Positions 10,242 to 17,603 of a DNA stretch of 64,000 bases are shown here, piece by piece. The stretch lies in the NCBI GenBank assembly GCA_028684065.1, contig JAQUGO010000003.1, forward strand, positions 122,171 to 186,170, read 5' to 3'. The translations under genes and the position numbers were made by a program. The notes under the pieces are model-generated. The model did not search any database. It was not told the DNA's origin and worked only from the letters and a program-made list of their open reading frames with translations. This stretch comes from Sulfurospirillaceae bacterium (GTDB taxonomy: Bacteria > Campylobacterota > Campylobacteria > Campylobacterales > Sulfurospirillaceae). How positions within the stretch are numbered: the first letter of the stretch is position 1; each line of letters opens with the position of its first letter.

Positions 10242-11030
10242 ATGCAAAAAACAATAGGTGGTCTGTCGGTTTTTATTGAAGGGGATAAAAAAAATAAAGC
10301 AATTATTTTTTTACATGGGTTTCCTTATGACCATACTATCTGGCAAGCGCAAGTTGAAACTTTGAGCAAAGCATATTATTGTATCGCATACGATATCAAA
10401 GGGCTTGGCACTTCTTCAGTTGGGGACGGGCAGTTTACGATGGAATCGTTTGTAGATGACCTTGAAACTATCATTCAGGAGCTTGATTTAGAAAAGCCCA
10501 TTGTGTGTGGGCATTCTATGGGTGGGTACATCATCTTACGTGCAATTGAACGCAAGGAAGAGCAATTTTCAGCCGTGATTTTGTGTGATACATCTTCAAA
10601 TTCAGATTCGGATGAGAAAAAAATTGACCGAAGTGATGCCATTGGTCGTATTAATGCCTATGGCGTTAGGACATTCTCAAAAAACTTTATCACACGATGT
10701 TATGGTGAGAGCTATAAAAAACAGTATAAAGAGGATTTGAAAAAGCGTGTCGCAAAATCTTCTACCTTTAATTCTATTGGTGTTAAAGGGTGTATTTTAG
10801 CGATGATTACCCGAACCGATACAACAGCGTATTTGAGTCAAATGACCATTCCTGCTTTACTACTGTGTGGTGAACAAGATACCTTGACGACACCCGAAAA
10901 GATGCAAGAGATGGCAATAAAAATATCAAAAGTACAGTATGTTTCTATCCCTGAAAGTGGGCATATGAGCATGGTAGAAAACCCTCTTGCGGTGAATCAT
11001 GCTATCAAAGATTTTTTAGCAACTTTATAG
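10242..11030 (+). CDS. Alpha/beta-hydrolase
   Basis: Cytoplasmic alpha/beta-fold hydrolase of 262 residues with a complete triad: nucleophile Ser in GHSMGGY, acid in LLCGEQDTLT, and His in PESGHMSMVENP. The oxyanion-side motif FLHGFPYDHTIW is also present. Substrate unknown; the closest look is to small esterases or lactonases of the 3-oxoadipate enol-lactonase type, but nothing here supports a specific reaction. Good ribosome binding site (AAAGGATATGAC). It lies between metH and the sirtuin gene with gaps of 21 and 9 bases. Confidence 0.85.
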   Translation: MQKTIGGLSVFIEGDKKNKAIIFLHGFPYDHTIWQAQVETLSKAYYCIAYDIKGLGTSSVGDGQFTMESFVDDLETIIQELDLEKPIVCGHSMGGYIILRAIERKEEQFSAVILCDTSSNSDSDEKKIDRSDAIGRINAYGVRTFSKNFITRCYGESYKKQYKEDLKKRVAKSSTFNSIGVKGCILAMITRTDTTAYLSQMTIPALLLCGEQDTLTTPEKMQEMAIKISKVQYVSIPESGHMSMVENPLAVNHAIKDFLATL

Positions 11031-11039
11031 GAGTTTACT

Positions 11040-11735
11040 ATGGCACGCGTAGTTATTTTTAGTGGAGCGGGCATTAGTGCGGAGAGTGGACTCTCCACTT
11101 TTCGTGATACGGGAGGACTTTGGGAAAAGTACCGCATCGAAGAGATTTGCCAAGCGGGTTGTTTGTCATGGAATCGTGAAAATACCCTCGTATTTTATGA
11201 CGCTAGACGCGCACAATTAGGCGATGTTGTGCCCAATGCAGCACATGAAGCTATCGCTAAACTACAACAACGCTATCCTAAAGACATCGCTATCATTACC
11301 CAAAATGTTGATGATTTATTTGAGCGGGCAGGGTGTAAGGATGTTTTGCATCTGCATGGCTTTCTTCCCAACCTTCGCTGTGAAAAATGCTCCTCTACTC
11401 AAGCTGTTGGTTATGAGAAGCAAGAACGAAGCCTTACATGTAAAGTGTGTAGTGGAAGTTTACGCCCAGATATTGTTTTTTTTGGAGATCCAGCACCAAT
11501 GTACCAATACCTTTATGAAGCGATGGAAGATTGTAAGTGTTTAATCATCATCGGCTCAAGCGGCAATGTCGTAGGAATGGATCATTTTGCCAAAAGTATC
11601 AAGCACTCCATCCTCAATAATTTAGAAAAAAGTTCAGCTATTGATGAGAAGGTTTATACTAAAGTAATTTATAAAAAAGCAACAGAAGCAATAGATGAAA
11701 TTGTCAAAGATATAGAATTTTTTTTAAAAGCATAA
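11040..11735 (+). CDS. cobB: Sir2-family NAD-dependent protein deacylase
   Basis: Removes acyl groups from protein lysines using NAD. Motifs: NAD pocket FSGAGISAESGLSTFRD, catalytic core TQNVDDLFERAG followed by HLHG (catalytic His), four zinc Cys in two CxxC pairs (CEKC, CKVC), and VFFGDPAP. FYDARR supplies the Tyr and Arg (YxxR) that mark SIRT5/CobB-type enzymes able to remove succinyl or malonyl groups. The segment that is usually GTSLxVxPA reads GSSGNVVGMDHF, which is divergent. 231 residues, normal length. Good GGAG site 9 bases after the hydrolase stop. Probably cotranscribed with the upstream gene. Confidence 0.9.
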   Translation: MARVVIFSGAGISAESGLSTFRDTGGLWEKYRIEEICQAGCLSWNRENTLVFYDARRAQLGDVVPNAAHEAIAKLQQRYPKDIAIITQNVDDLFERAGCKDVLHLHGFLPNLRCEKCSSTQAVGYEKQERSLTCKVCSGSLRPDIVFFGDPAPMYQYLYEAMEDCKCLIIIGSSGNVVGMDHFAKSIKHSILNNLEKSSAIDEKVYTKVIYKKATEAIDEIVKDIEFFLKA

Positions 11736-11769
11736 TTCCTCAAAAGCATCACATGTAAAGTTTCTATAA

Positions 11770-12630
11770 TCAACTAATCTGATAGCGCTTCATGAAAAAA
11801 TGATGCAACCACAATGAAAAAGCTATGACAGCGCTTCCTAAAGCGAGCAAAACAAAATTGGTTGGTGTTCTCCAAATCAAAAGATTCATAATTAATCCAG
11901 CAGGAACAAGAGCGTTGTTCATAATAGCAAGCACCCCTGCATCAACCTCGCATGCACCTTTATTCCAAAGAAAATAGCCAAGTCCAGAAGCTACGACACC
12001 AAGCCACACTAAAACACCCCATTGCGTTAAGGAGGGTGAAATTTTTTCTACATTGGTAAACAATCCAAAGGCAATTAAACTCACAAGCAATGCACCAAAA
12101 TGAAAATATCCAAAAACATCGCGCTGTTGAATACCTTGATGTGATTCCATCACTTTTTTATAGGCACTTTGTCCGATGGCAAAACAGATATTCGCCCCTT
12201 GCACCATTAAAAAGCCCGTAATAAAGTTTGCATTGACATCGTGGTATCGGATGATATATGCTCCCAATACAGCTACACCAGCACTAATTAAATACAAAGG
12301 TTTAAACTGACCCTTTAAGGCATCGTAGACCAACGTCACGTAAATAGGTGTAAAAATAGTGAAAAGGATGACTTCGGGAACAGTGAGAAACAAAAATGAT
12401 TGATAGAAGAAAAGATACATGAAGCCAATTTGGACACTACCAATCAACATGATTTTAAGTTTTAATTCTGTGGCGACACCTTGAAACTTCGTCAGCGGTA
12501 AAAAGATAAGTGAGGCTATACTGACACGCACTAAAACTGCAAAATAACTATCAACCTTACCTGCTAAAAATTCACCAATAAAACTAAATGAAAACGCCCA
12601 AACCAATGTCATCACGATCAAATATCGCAT
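11770..12630 (-). CDS. EamA/DMT-superfamily transporter
   Basis: Inner-membrane protein of 286 residues with about ten hydrophobic helices in two repeats, typical of EamA (drug/metabolite) exporters. The start MRYLIVMTLVWAFSFSFIGEFLAGKVDSYFAV is characteristic. Members export amino acids, carboxylates or other small metabolites; substrate cannot be told from sequence. ATG preceded by AAGGATATAT. Convergent with the sirtuin gene and transcribed alone. Confidence 0.85.
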   Translation of the reverse strand: MRYLIVMTLVWAFSFSFIGEFLAGKVDSYFAVLVRVSIASLIFLPLTKFQGVATELKLKIMLIGSVQIGFMYLFFYQSFLFLTVPEVILFTIFTPIYVTLVYDALKGQFKPLYLISAGVAVLGAYIIRYHDVNANFITGFLMVQGANICFAIGQSAYKKVMESHQGIQQRDVFGYFHFGALLVSLIAFGLFTNVEKISPSLTQWGVLVWLGVVASGLGYFLWNKGACEVDAGVLAIMNNALVPAGLIMNLLIWRTPTNFVLLALGSAVIAFSLWLHHFFMKRYQIS

Positions 12631-12744
12631 ATATATCCTTCTTGAAATTAAGCTATTACTATACCATGAGGATGATTAGTTTCAAAGAAAAAGACGAGAA
12701 AGAGGATATTAAAGTTTTGATATTTCACAGTAAGTCTTAGTGGA

Positions 12745-12863
12745 ATGACCCAAAATAGTATATTGAAGAATTTAAGCAAAAGGCTGTCAATCAAGTGATT
12801 AAAAATGGCTACCGAATAAAAGACATTACACAAAGATTAGGTGTACATAAGTTTAAAGTTTAG
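12745..12863 (+). pseudogene. Remnant of an IS3-family transposase OrfA (N-terminal helix-turn-helix)
   Basis: Reading from 12759 gives YIEEFKQKAVNQVIKNGYR followed by IKDITQRLGVHKF and a stop, a clear match to the start of IS3-family OrfA (typically RYTEEFK..AV..V...GYS..EVA..LGVS). The likely original start ATG ACC CAA AAT at 12745 is in another frame and meets a frameshift before the helix. The protein breaks off after the first helix-turn-helix, and OrfB is absent. It is therefore a short, dead fragment. Confidence 0.7.
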
Positions 12864-12866
12864 CTC

Positions 12867-12919
12867 TGACCCCTTTTCTTTTTTGTGACCCCTTTTCTTT
12901 TTTGACCCCTTTTCTTTTT
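12867..12919 (+). repeat. Three-copy tandem repeat TGACCCCTTTTCTTTTT
   Basis: TGACCCCTTTTCTTTTT occurs at 12867, 12886 and 12903, with spacing of 19 and 17 bases (the first copy has an extra TG). It begins three bases after the transposase remnant stops. GGGGTCA words like this are common at IS or REP-type element ends, so this may be a worn element boundary. Not coding. Confidence 0.75.
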
Positions 12920-12990
12920 ATGTTTTGTGGGTCATCCCTAACCAAGTTTATTTCTAAATCAGCTGAATACTAGTGAGAAGCTTTACAATG

Positions 12991-13716
12991 TTAATAATGG
13001 TCATATAGATTAGGTGCTTTTATTTGATTTTCTGCAACTATGAGTTGATCAGAGTATGGTTTTTGCTCTTCAAACCACAAGACATAGCCTTTATGCGCTA
13101 TCGTTTCGATACATAAAAAAGTCAATTTTTTTCTAAGCCGATACACTAGTGAACGGATTGAATCAATGGTGATATATTCATTGTCCCAAACATTTGTTTT
13201 AATCATATCAAAGGTAACTAAATGATTTTTATGAGCATATAAAATGCCAAAAAGAGAATCTTCTTTGATTGTAAGGCGTTGTTTTGTTTTACCAATGTGA
13301 ACGCATTTTGTGCCAAAATCAAAAGAGCAATTTGTTCCCAATGAAATTGAATCTTGACGTATGTTTAAAAAATGTTTTATTTTCATCTCTAACTCATCGA
13401 TGCAAAAAGGATATTTTATAAAATCATCACAGCCATAGGCATAAGCTTTTACAATTGTTTTATAATCCAATTCATGACTTAAGTGGAGCATAATAACAGG
13501 CATTGTAGGATAATATTCTTTGATAGCTTTTAAAAGAGATAAACTTCCACATAAATCATGAGACATTTCTAAAATATAGCCACTGTACCCATCATCGATA
13601 ACGGGCATTGCTAATGAAGCGAGTTCGTAAACTTTTGTGTTATAACCATAAGAAGATAATCGTGCACAGATCTCTTTTTGAATTAATTTATTTTGTTCAA
13701 ATAATAAAATTTTCAT
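12991..13716 (-). CDS. OmpR/PhoB-family response regulator with degenerate receiver
   Basis: DNA-binding regulator: receiver-like domain (residues ~1-115) and winged-helix effector domain (~130-225; ...IDSIRSLVYRLRKKL...IETIAHKGYVLWF). The receiver lacks the standard phosphorylation set. The acidic pair reads EQN rather than EDD, the acceptor Asp position is Glu (GYILEM), the conserved Thr is His (VIMLHL), and the Lys-Pro reads IKYPF. It probably works without phosphorylation or as a phospho-mimic. I chose the ATG at 13716 (AAGGAAATAT upstream; MKILLFEQN is the normal receiver start) rather than the longer frame from 13761. No partner kinase is adjacent. Target genes are unknown. Confidence 0.82.
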   Translation of the reverse strand: MKILLFEQNKLIQKEICARLSSYGYNTKVYELASLAMPVIDDGYSGYILEMSHDLCGSLSLLKAIKEYYPTMPVIMLHLSHELDYKTIVKAYAYGCDDFIKYPFCIDELEMKIKHFLNIRQDSISLGTNCSFDFGTKCVHIGKTKQRLTIKEDSLFGILYAHKNHLVTFDMIKTNVWDNEYITIDSIRSLVYRLRKKLTFLCIETIAHKGYVLWFEEQKPYSDQLIVAENQIKAPNLYDHY

Positions 13717-13910
13717 ATATTTCCTTGAATAATCGTCTTTACAAGTGAAAGCAATATACATTTTTTATAAAAAACCTATATGAGTGTACCATGCATGTAT
13801 AGCGTAAAAATAGCAAGAAGGAATAGGATGTGATGTTTGAGCATGAAAGATTGGTCTAGAGATAGGTAAATAATATTTGAGGAAAAGATAGTAAGATTGA
13901 GAGGTTCTTG

Positions 13911-13934
13911 TAAGGCTTTACATGTAAAGCCTTA
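13911..13934. repeat. 24-bp perfect palindrome containing TTACATGTAA
   Basis: TAAGGCTTTACA and its exact reverse complement abut here with no spacer. It lies 12 bases past the stop of the CNNM gene and could act as its terminator, though no strong T run follows on the minus strand. It also holds the window-wide word TTACATGTAAAG, in both orientations. Confidence 0.65.
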
Positions 13935-13945
13935 CTTATTTAAAT

Positions 13946-15022
13946 TTAAATAATTTTAGCTTTTTCGATTTTTTTCTTTTCGACTTTCATTCTGTCTTGG
14001 AACTGCTTACTTCTATCTTTGGCAAAGAGTTGCATATCTTCAATTTCGTCCATTTCATCCACAATTTCGACACCTAATAAAGTTTCAATAGCATCTTCCA
14101 GACTGACAACGCCAACCGTTTGTCCGTAGCTATCATAGACGATAAAAAGGTGTGTTTTACGTTTAATAAACTGGTCAATCAGGTTTGGAACAGGAAGGTT
14201 TTCTGAGACCATGTGTACTTCAGTTGAAATGCTTTCCAGTGTAATTTTATCGTGGTCTTCAACACTTTCTTCCAAAATATGCTGGTTGAAAACAATGCCC
14301 ACAACGTCATCGAGCGTTTCACCAAAAATAGGAATACGTGAGTGTATATACATTCTATCATCTTCGATAGCTTCTTCAATAGTAGTAGAAGAGGGTAAGG
14401 CAAAAACAACACTACGTGGTGTCATAATATCTTTGGCTTTAATATTTTTGAGTTTTAAAAGATTTTCAATTAAATCACTTTCTTTGCTAAGAATTGAGCC
14501 ATCTTTTTCACCCATCGCGACAACAGCCATGATTTCATCACGAGAATAGTGCGGAGATTTTTTTTGATTTTTTGCAATATAGCGTGTTAGCATCGAGGAA
14601 ATAAAGGTAAAAGGTGCCGTAATCGTTACAAAAAAACCAATGATATGCCCTGCTGGAATAAGAAGTTTTTTCCAATACAATGCACCAATCGTTTTAGGGA
14701 TAATTTCTGAGAAATACAAGATAATAAGTGTCACACTAAAAGCGACTAAAGCTTGCCATTGTTCGCCAAAAAGGAGTTGGGTTTGTGCTCCTACACCCGC
14801 CGCACCCATGGTATTGGCAAAGGTATTGAGTGTAAGGATGGAAGAAATAGGTTTATCAATATTTGATTTTAAATTCTTCAACATGGCAATAGTTTCTTCA
14901 TTATTCTCTTTAGGCAGTGTTTCGATATAGGAATTTGTACTAGATAGAAGAACGGCTTCTAAGATAGAGCAGAGAAAAGAGACACAAACTGCAAGTGATA
15001 GATAGGTAAAAAAGAGTGTCAT
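13946..15022 (-). CDS. CNNM/HlyC-type transporter-like protein (DUF21 + CBS pair)
   Basis: Inner-membrane protein of 358 residues. An N-terminal DUF21/CNNM membrane domain (about four helices, with the conserved LNTFANTMGAA and SEIIPKTIG motifs) is followed by two CBS domains (IMTPRSVVFALPSSTTIEEA; RKTHLFIVYDSYGQTVGVVSLEDAIETLLG). The C-terminal CorC/HlyC transporter-associated domain is missing and is replaced by a charged Lys/Glu tail. The family is linked to Mg2+/Co2+ handling. The ATG has no clear ribosome binding site of its own but overlaps the stop of a 21-codon ORF (ATGA), which suggests translational coupling. Confidence 0.88.
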   Translation of the reverse strand: MTLFFTYLSLAVCVSFLCSILEAVLLSSTNSYIETLPKENNEETIAMLKNLKSNIDKPISSILTLNTFANTMGAAGVGAQTQLLFGEQWQALVAFSVTLIILYFSEIIPKTIGALYWKKLLIPAGHIIGFFVTITAPFTFISSMLTRYIAKNQKKSPHYSRDEIMAVVAMGEKDGSILSKESDLIENLLKLKNIKAKDIMTPRSVVFALPSSTTIEEAIEDDRMYIHSRIPIFGETLDDVVGIVFNQHILEESVEDHDKITLESISTEVHMVSENLPVPNLIDQFIKRKTHLFIVYDSYGQTVGVVSLEDAIETLLGVEIVDEMDEIEDMQLFAKDRSKQFQDRMKVEKKKIEKAKII

Positions 15023-15084
15023 AGGCGTAAGCCTAATGGGTGATTATAGGTATAACTACGCGAGTCCGGATCGCTTTGGTTCAT
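15019..15084 (-). CDS. Candidate 21-residue small ORF/leader coupled to the CNNM gene
   Basis: An ATG at 15084 preceded by AAGGAAATCTCT opens a 21-codon frame starting MNQSDPDSRSYTY and ending PLGLRL. Its TGA overlaps the ATG of the CNNM gene (ATGA). The small ORF has the better ribosome binding site of the two and a TATAAT box lies 33 bases upstream. It is hydrophilic and matches nothing I recognise. It could be a translated leader that delivers ribosomes to the CNNM start, or a real small protein. Evidence is limited to start, stop and spacing. Confidence 0.45.
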   Translation of the reverse strand: MNQSDPDSRSYTYNHPLGLRL

Positions 15085-15116
15085 AGAGATTTCCTTAGGT
15101 ATGTTTTGAAGGCGTT

Positions 15117-15122
15117 ATTATA
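15117..15122 (-). promoter_or_regulatory. Probable -10 box for the small ORF/CNNM unit
   Basis: TATAAT on the minus strand between the msrB stop and the small ORF start, giving a predicted 5' leader of about 25 bases. No -35 is apparent. It would let the CNNM unit be expressed separately from ktrBA-msrB. Confidence 0.45.
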
Positions 15123-15137
15123 GCATATTTAAAAAGG

Positions 15138-15503
15138 CTATTCATTTTTGGCACGAAATAGGAGCGATAAAGAGTTAACACAATGCCTCGTATTTTTTGG
15201 GGTTAAGTATTCTCCTTCGAAGACATGACCTAAGTGCGCTTTACATGTAGCGCATACAATTTCTGTTCGCCTACCGTCTTTATCAGCTATACGCTCTACG
15301 GCTCCTTGGATTTCATCATCAAAACTTGGCCAACCACAGTGTGCGTGAAACTTATCGGAGGATTGGTATAAGGGAGTATTACAGCGTTTGCAAAGATACT
15401 GACCTATCCCATCAAAGTCGTTGTACTTTCCAGTAAAAGGCCGTTCTGTACCCTTTTGCTCAATAATATATTTTTCTTCGGGTGTTAATGGATTAAATTG
15501 CAT
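15138..15503 (-). CDS. msrB: Peptide-methionine (R)-S-oxide reductase
   Basis: Repairs methionine-R-sulfoxide in proteins. All family features are present in 121 residues: two zinc CxxC pairs (C38/C41, C84/C87), GCGWPSF-type motif as HCGWPSFDD, RRTEIVCATCKAHLGHVF, and catalytic Cys108 in RHCVNS. No signal peptide, so cytoplasmic. The ATG follows the ktrA stop by one base and has AAGG upstream, so it is cotranscribed with ktrBA. The usual partner msrA is not in the window. Confidence 0.93.
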   Translation of the reverse strand: MQFNPLTPEEKYIIEQKGTERPFTGKYNDFDGIGQYLCKRCNTPLYQSSDKFHAHCGWPSFDDEIQGAVERIADKDGRRTEIVCATCKAHLGHVFEGEYLTPKNTRHCVNSLSLLFRAKNE

Positions 15504-15504
15504 G

Positions 15505-16179
15505 TTAATTCCTTATCTCTTCACTTTTTTCAGTTAAATCTCGTAACTTTGTAATAAATATTTTTTTTCCAATAAATGCAAGCATATCATTTTCACGAAT
15601 GCGATATGTTTTTTCAATATCAAATAACCAATTATCCCTGCTTTTACATGCGATTAGTGTAATCTCATTTTCAAACATGATTTCAATCTCTTGTACCAGC
15701 TTTCCAACCAAAACTTTAGGGGTTAAGAATTTAGCAATTTTGACAGTGCTGCTAAAATCTATCTCATCAATAATGACATTACCGACTAGATTTTCAACCA
15801 GCTTTTTAGCTGATTCTCGCTCAGGGTAGATTACTTTAAAGGCACCAAGACGTGCTAAAATTTCACCATGGGTACGAGTGATAGCTTTTGCAATAATGTT
15901 TTTATTATCCAACTCTTTGAGTGCCATAAGGGTTAAAATGCTGGATTCAATATTTTCACCAATACTGATAATAACGGTATCTAGGCCTACGACACCCGCT
16001 TCTTGCAACGCTCTGATATCTGTACTATCAAGCCGTATAGCATCTTGAATATAGTCACTAATCTCTTGGACTTTATGCTCATCATGGTCAATTGCGATAA
16101 TATCCAAACCTTGTTCTGCAAGACCTTTTGCGATATGGTAGCCAAATTTCCCAAGCCCAATAACGGCAAATGTTTTCAT
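15505..16179 (-). CDS. ktrA: Potassium uptake regulatory subunit KtrA (RCK protein)
   Basis: Cytoplasmic nucleotide-gated subunit of the Ktr potassium uptake system. It has an RCK_N Rossmann domain (MKTFAVIGLGKFGYHIAKGLAEQG, with the GxGxxG nucleotide loop and the acidic IAIDHD at the end of strand two) and an RCK_C domain (KVLVGKLVQEIEIMFENEITLIACKS). 224 residues, normal. The ATG overlaps the ktrB stop (ATGA), so the two subunits are translationally coupled. Confidence 0.94.
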   Translation of the reverse strand: MKTFAVIGLGKFGYHIAKGLAEQGLDIIAIDHDEHKVQEISDYIQDAIRLDSTDIRALQEAGVVGLDTVIISIGENIESSILTLMALKELDNKNIIAKAITRTHGEILARLGAFKVIYPERESAKKLVENLVGNVIIDEIDFSSTVKIAKFLTPKVLVGKLVQEIEIMFENEITLIACKSRDNWLFDIEKTYRIRENDMLAFIGKKIFITKLRDLTEKSEEIRN

Positions 16180-17507
16180 AGTAAAATTCTCCCTGTCGGA
16201 TAATGAATATGTTTGGTTTTCTCTTTCCCTATCAGTAAAAAACCAAAGGCAAAGATACCCATTCTTCCAATAAGCATTAATAAAATAATAATCGATTTAC
16301 CAAAAGAATCAAATGTTTGCGATAAACTTAAAATATCGCTGTTCCCCACAGAAACACCTACGGTACAAAAGGCTGAAATGACCTCAAAAAGAGTGGCCAT
16401 AAAATTACTGTGTTGAGTTTCTGTAAGGATCACCGTAGCGCTAATGGTGATAAAAGAGGCAACTAAAATGATAGCAGAAGATCGATTAATAATTTCGGTA
16501 GTGATGGTTCGTTTAAATGCATGAGGTTCTTGGTTGCTAATTTTAATAGTATGAATCGTCGCAATTATCAAGACAGCAATAGTTGTTATCTTAATACCAC
16601 CTGCGGTACTACCCGCTCCACCACCAATCATCATAAAAATAGTAGAACAAAATAATGAAGCATCGCTCAATTGAGAGAGATCTATACTATTAAAACCAGC
16701 TGTTCTAAAGTTAACAGAGAGAAAGAAGCTATTGAGTATTTTTTGATACAATGGCATCAATGTAAAGATTTTTTCATTGTCCCATTCAATTGCTAAAAAA
16801 AGAAGAGTTCCCGCAATGACTAAAAAAAGTGTACCTACGAGTGTGATTTTTGTGTGTACCGAGAGCATATATTTTTTTTGTAAAAATTTATAGTGTAGTT
16901 CAACCAATACCAAATACCCAAGACCTCCTAAAATAATTAAAAGACTGATTGTTATCAATGAAGCATAATCATTATTATAACTCATGAGGCTATCTGTAAA
17001 GAGTGAAAAACCTGCATTATTAAATGCAGAAACAGCATGAAAAATACCTTGCCAAAGGGCATCAAGAAATGGCATGTCCTGGTAAAAACGAAGGGCTAAA
17101 ATAAGTGAGCCTATCGTTTCAATGAATAAAATAAATAAAAATACTTTTTTTAAGAAATGTTGGATGTCAAGATTACTGGAATAATTGAGTGACTCTTTGG
17201 CCATTGTTTTTTCGTGAATATTAAGATTTTTGCGCATAAATAAAAAGAAAAGCGTCACGATACTCATATAACCAACACCACCAATTTGAATGAGTGCTAA
17301 AATAATAAACTGTCCTAAAAAAGTAAAGTTTTCAGAAGTGCTTGTTACAATTAAACCTGTCACACATGTTGCAGAGGTGGAGGTAAAAAGTGCATCCATA
17401 AATGTTAATGGTCCAAGATGGTTAAAAGGAAGCATTAAAAGAATAGCACCAATAAAAACGACACTAAGATAGCTAAGAAAAATTATTTTCAACGTTTTTT
17501 GATTCAT
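16176..17507 (-). CDS. ktrB: Potassium uptake channel subunit KtrB
   Basis: Membrane-embedded K+ (Na+-coupled) translocation subunit of the TrkH/TrkG/KtrB superfamily. Four pore repeats with selectivity-filter glycines can be read: TSTSATCVTGL, SAFNNAGFSLF, VNFRTAGFNSI and SAFCTVGVSVG. I start at the ATG at 17507 (AGAGGCTCA upstream), giving 443 residues; the longer frame from 17537 adds ten residues that overlap the promoter repeats. First gene of the ktrB-ktrA-msrB unit. Confidence 0.93.
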   Translation of the reverse strand: MNQKTLKIIFLSYLSVVFIGAILLMLPFNHLGPLTFMDALFTSTSATCVTGLIVTSTSENFTFLGQFIILALIQIGGVGYMSIVTLFFLFMRKNLNIHEKTMAKESLNYSSNLDIQHFLKKVFLFILFIETIGSLILALRFYQDMPFLDALWQGIFHAVSAFNNAGFSLFTDSLMSYNNDYASLITISLLIILGGLGYLVLVELHYKFLQKKYMLSVHTKITLVGTLFLVIAGTLLFLAIEWDNEKIFTLMPLYQKILNSFFLSVNFRTAGFNSIDLSQLSDASLFCSTIFMMIGGGAGSTAGGIKITTIAVLIIATIHTIKISNQEPHAFKRTITTEIINRSSAIILVASFITISATVILTETQHSNFMATLFEVISAFCTVGVSVGNSDILSLSQTFDSFGKSIIILLMLIGRMGIFAFGFLLIGKEKTKHIHYPTGRILL

Positions 17508-17523
17508 TGAGCCTCTATTATGC

Positions 17524-17541
17524 ATTATAAAACGCATTATA
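17524..17541 (-). promoter_or_regulatory. Duplicated -10 boxes in front of ktrB
   Basis: On the minus strand TATAAT occurs twice, at 17541-17536 and 17529-17524, because the 12-base unit GCATTATAAAAC (plus strand) is repeated in tandem at 17522-17533 and 17534-17545. Each copy could direct a transcript starting 10-25 bases before the ktrB ATG. Confidence 0.5.
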
Positions 17542-17603
17542 AAACGATATACCTTAAGCCAATTTTTGTTAAAATTTTCAGCTAAATTTAAAGGAGAAAA
17601 TAG

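Larger units (their letters stand above)
12631..12990. other. Gene-poor 360-base stretch with insertion-sequence debris
   Basis: No intact gene is visible between the EamA gene and the response regulator gene. It holds an IS3-type transposase remnant (12745-12863) followed directly by a short tandem repeat (12867-12919). The flanks are plain AT-rich sequence without a recognisable complete IS end. Confidence 0.7.

Noticed and set aside
13717-13945. Possible gene in the 229-base gap between regulator and CNNM genes
   Set aside because: No frame with a start and ribosome binding site of useful length; only the palindrome stands out.
17546-17603. Fur box before the TonB receptor
   Set aside because: AT-rich, but no convincing Fur-type inverted repeat; AT-rich chance matches are frequent.
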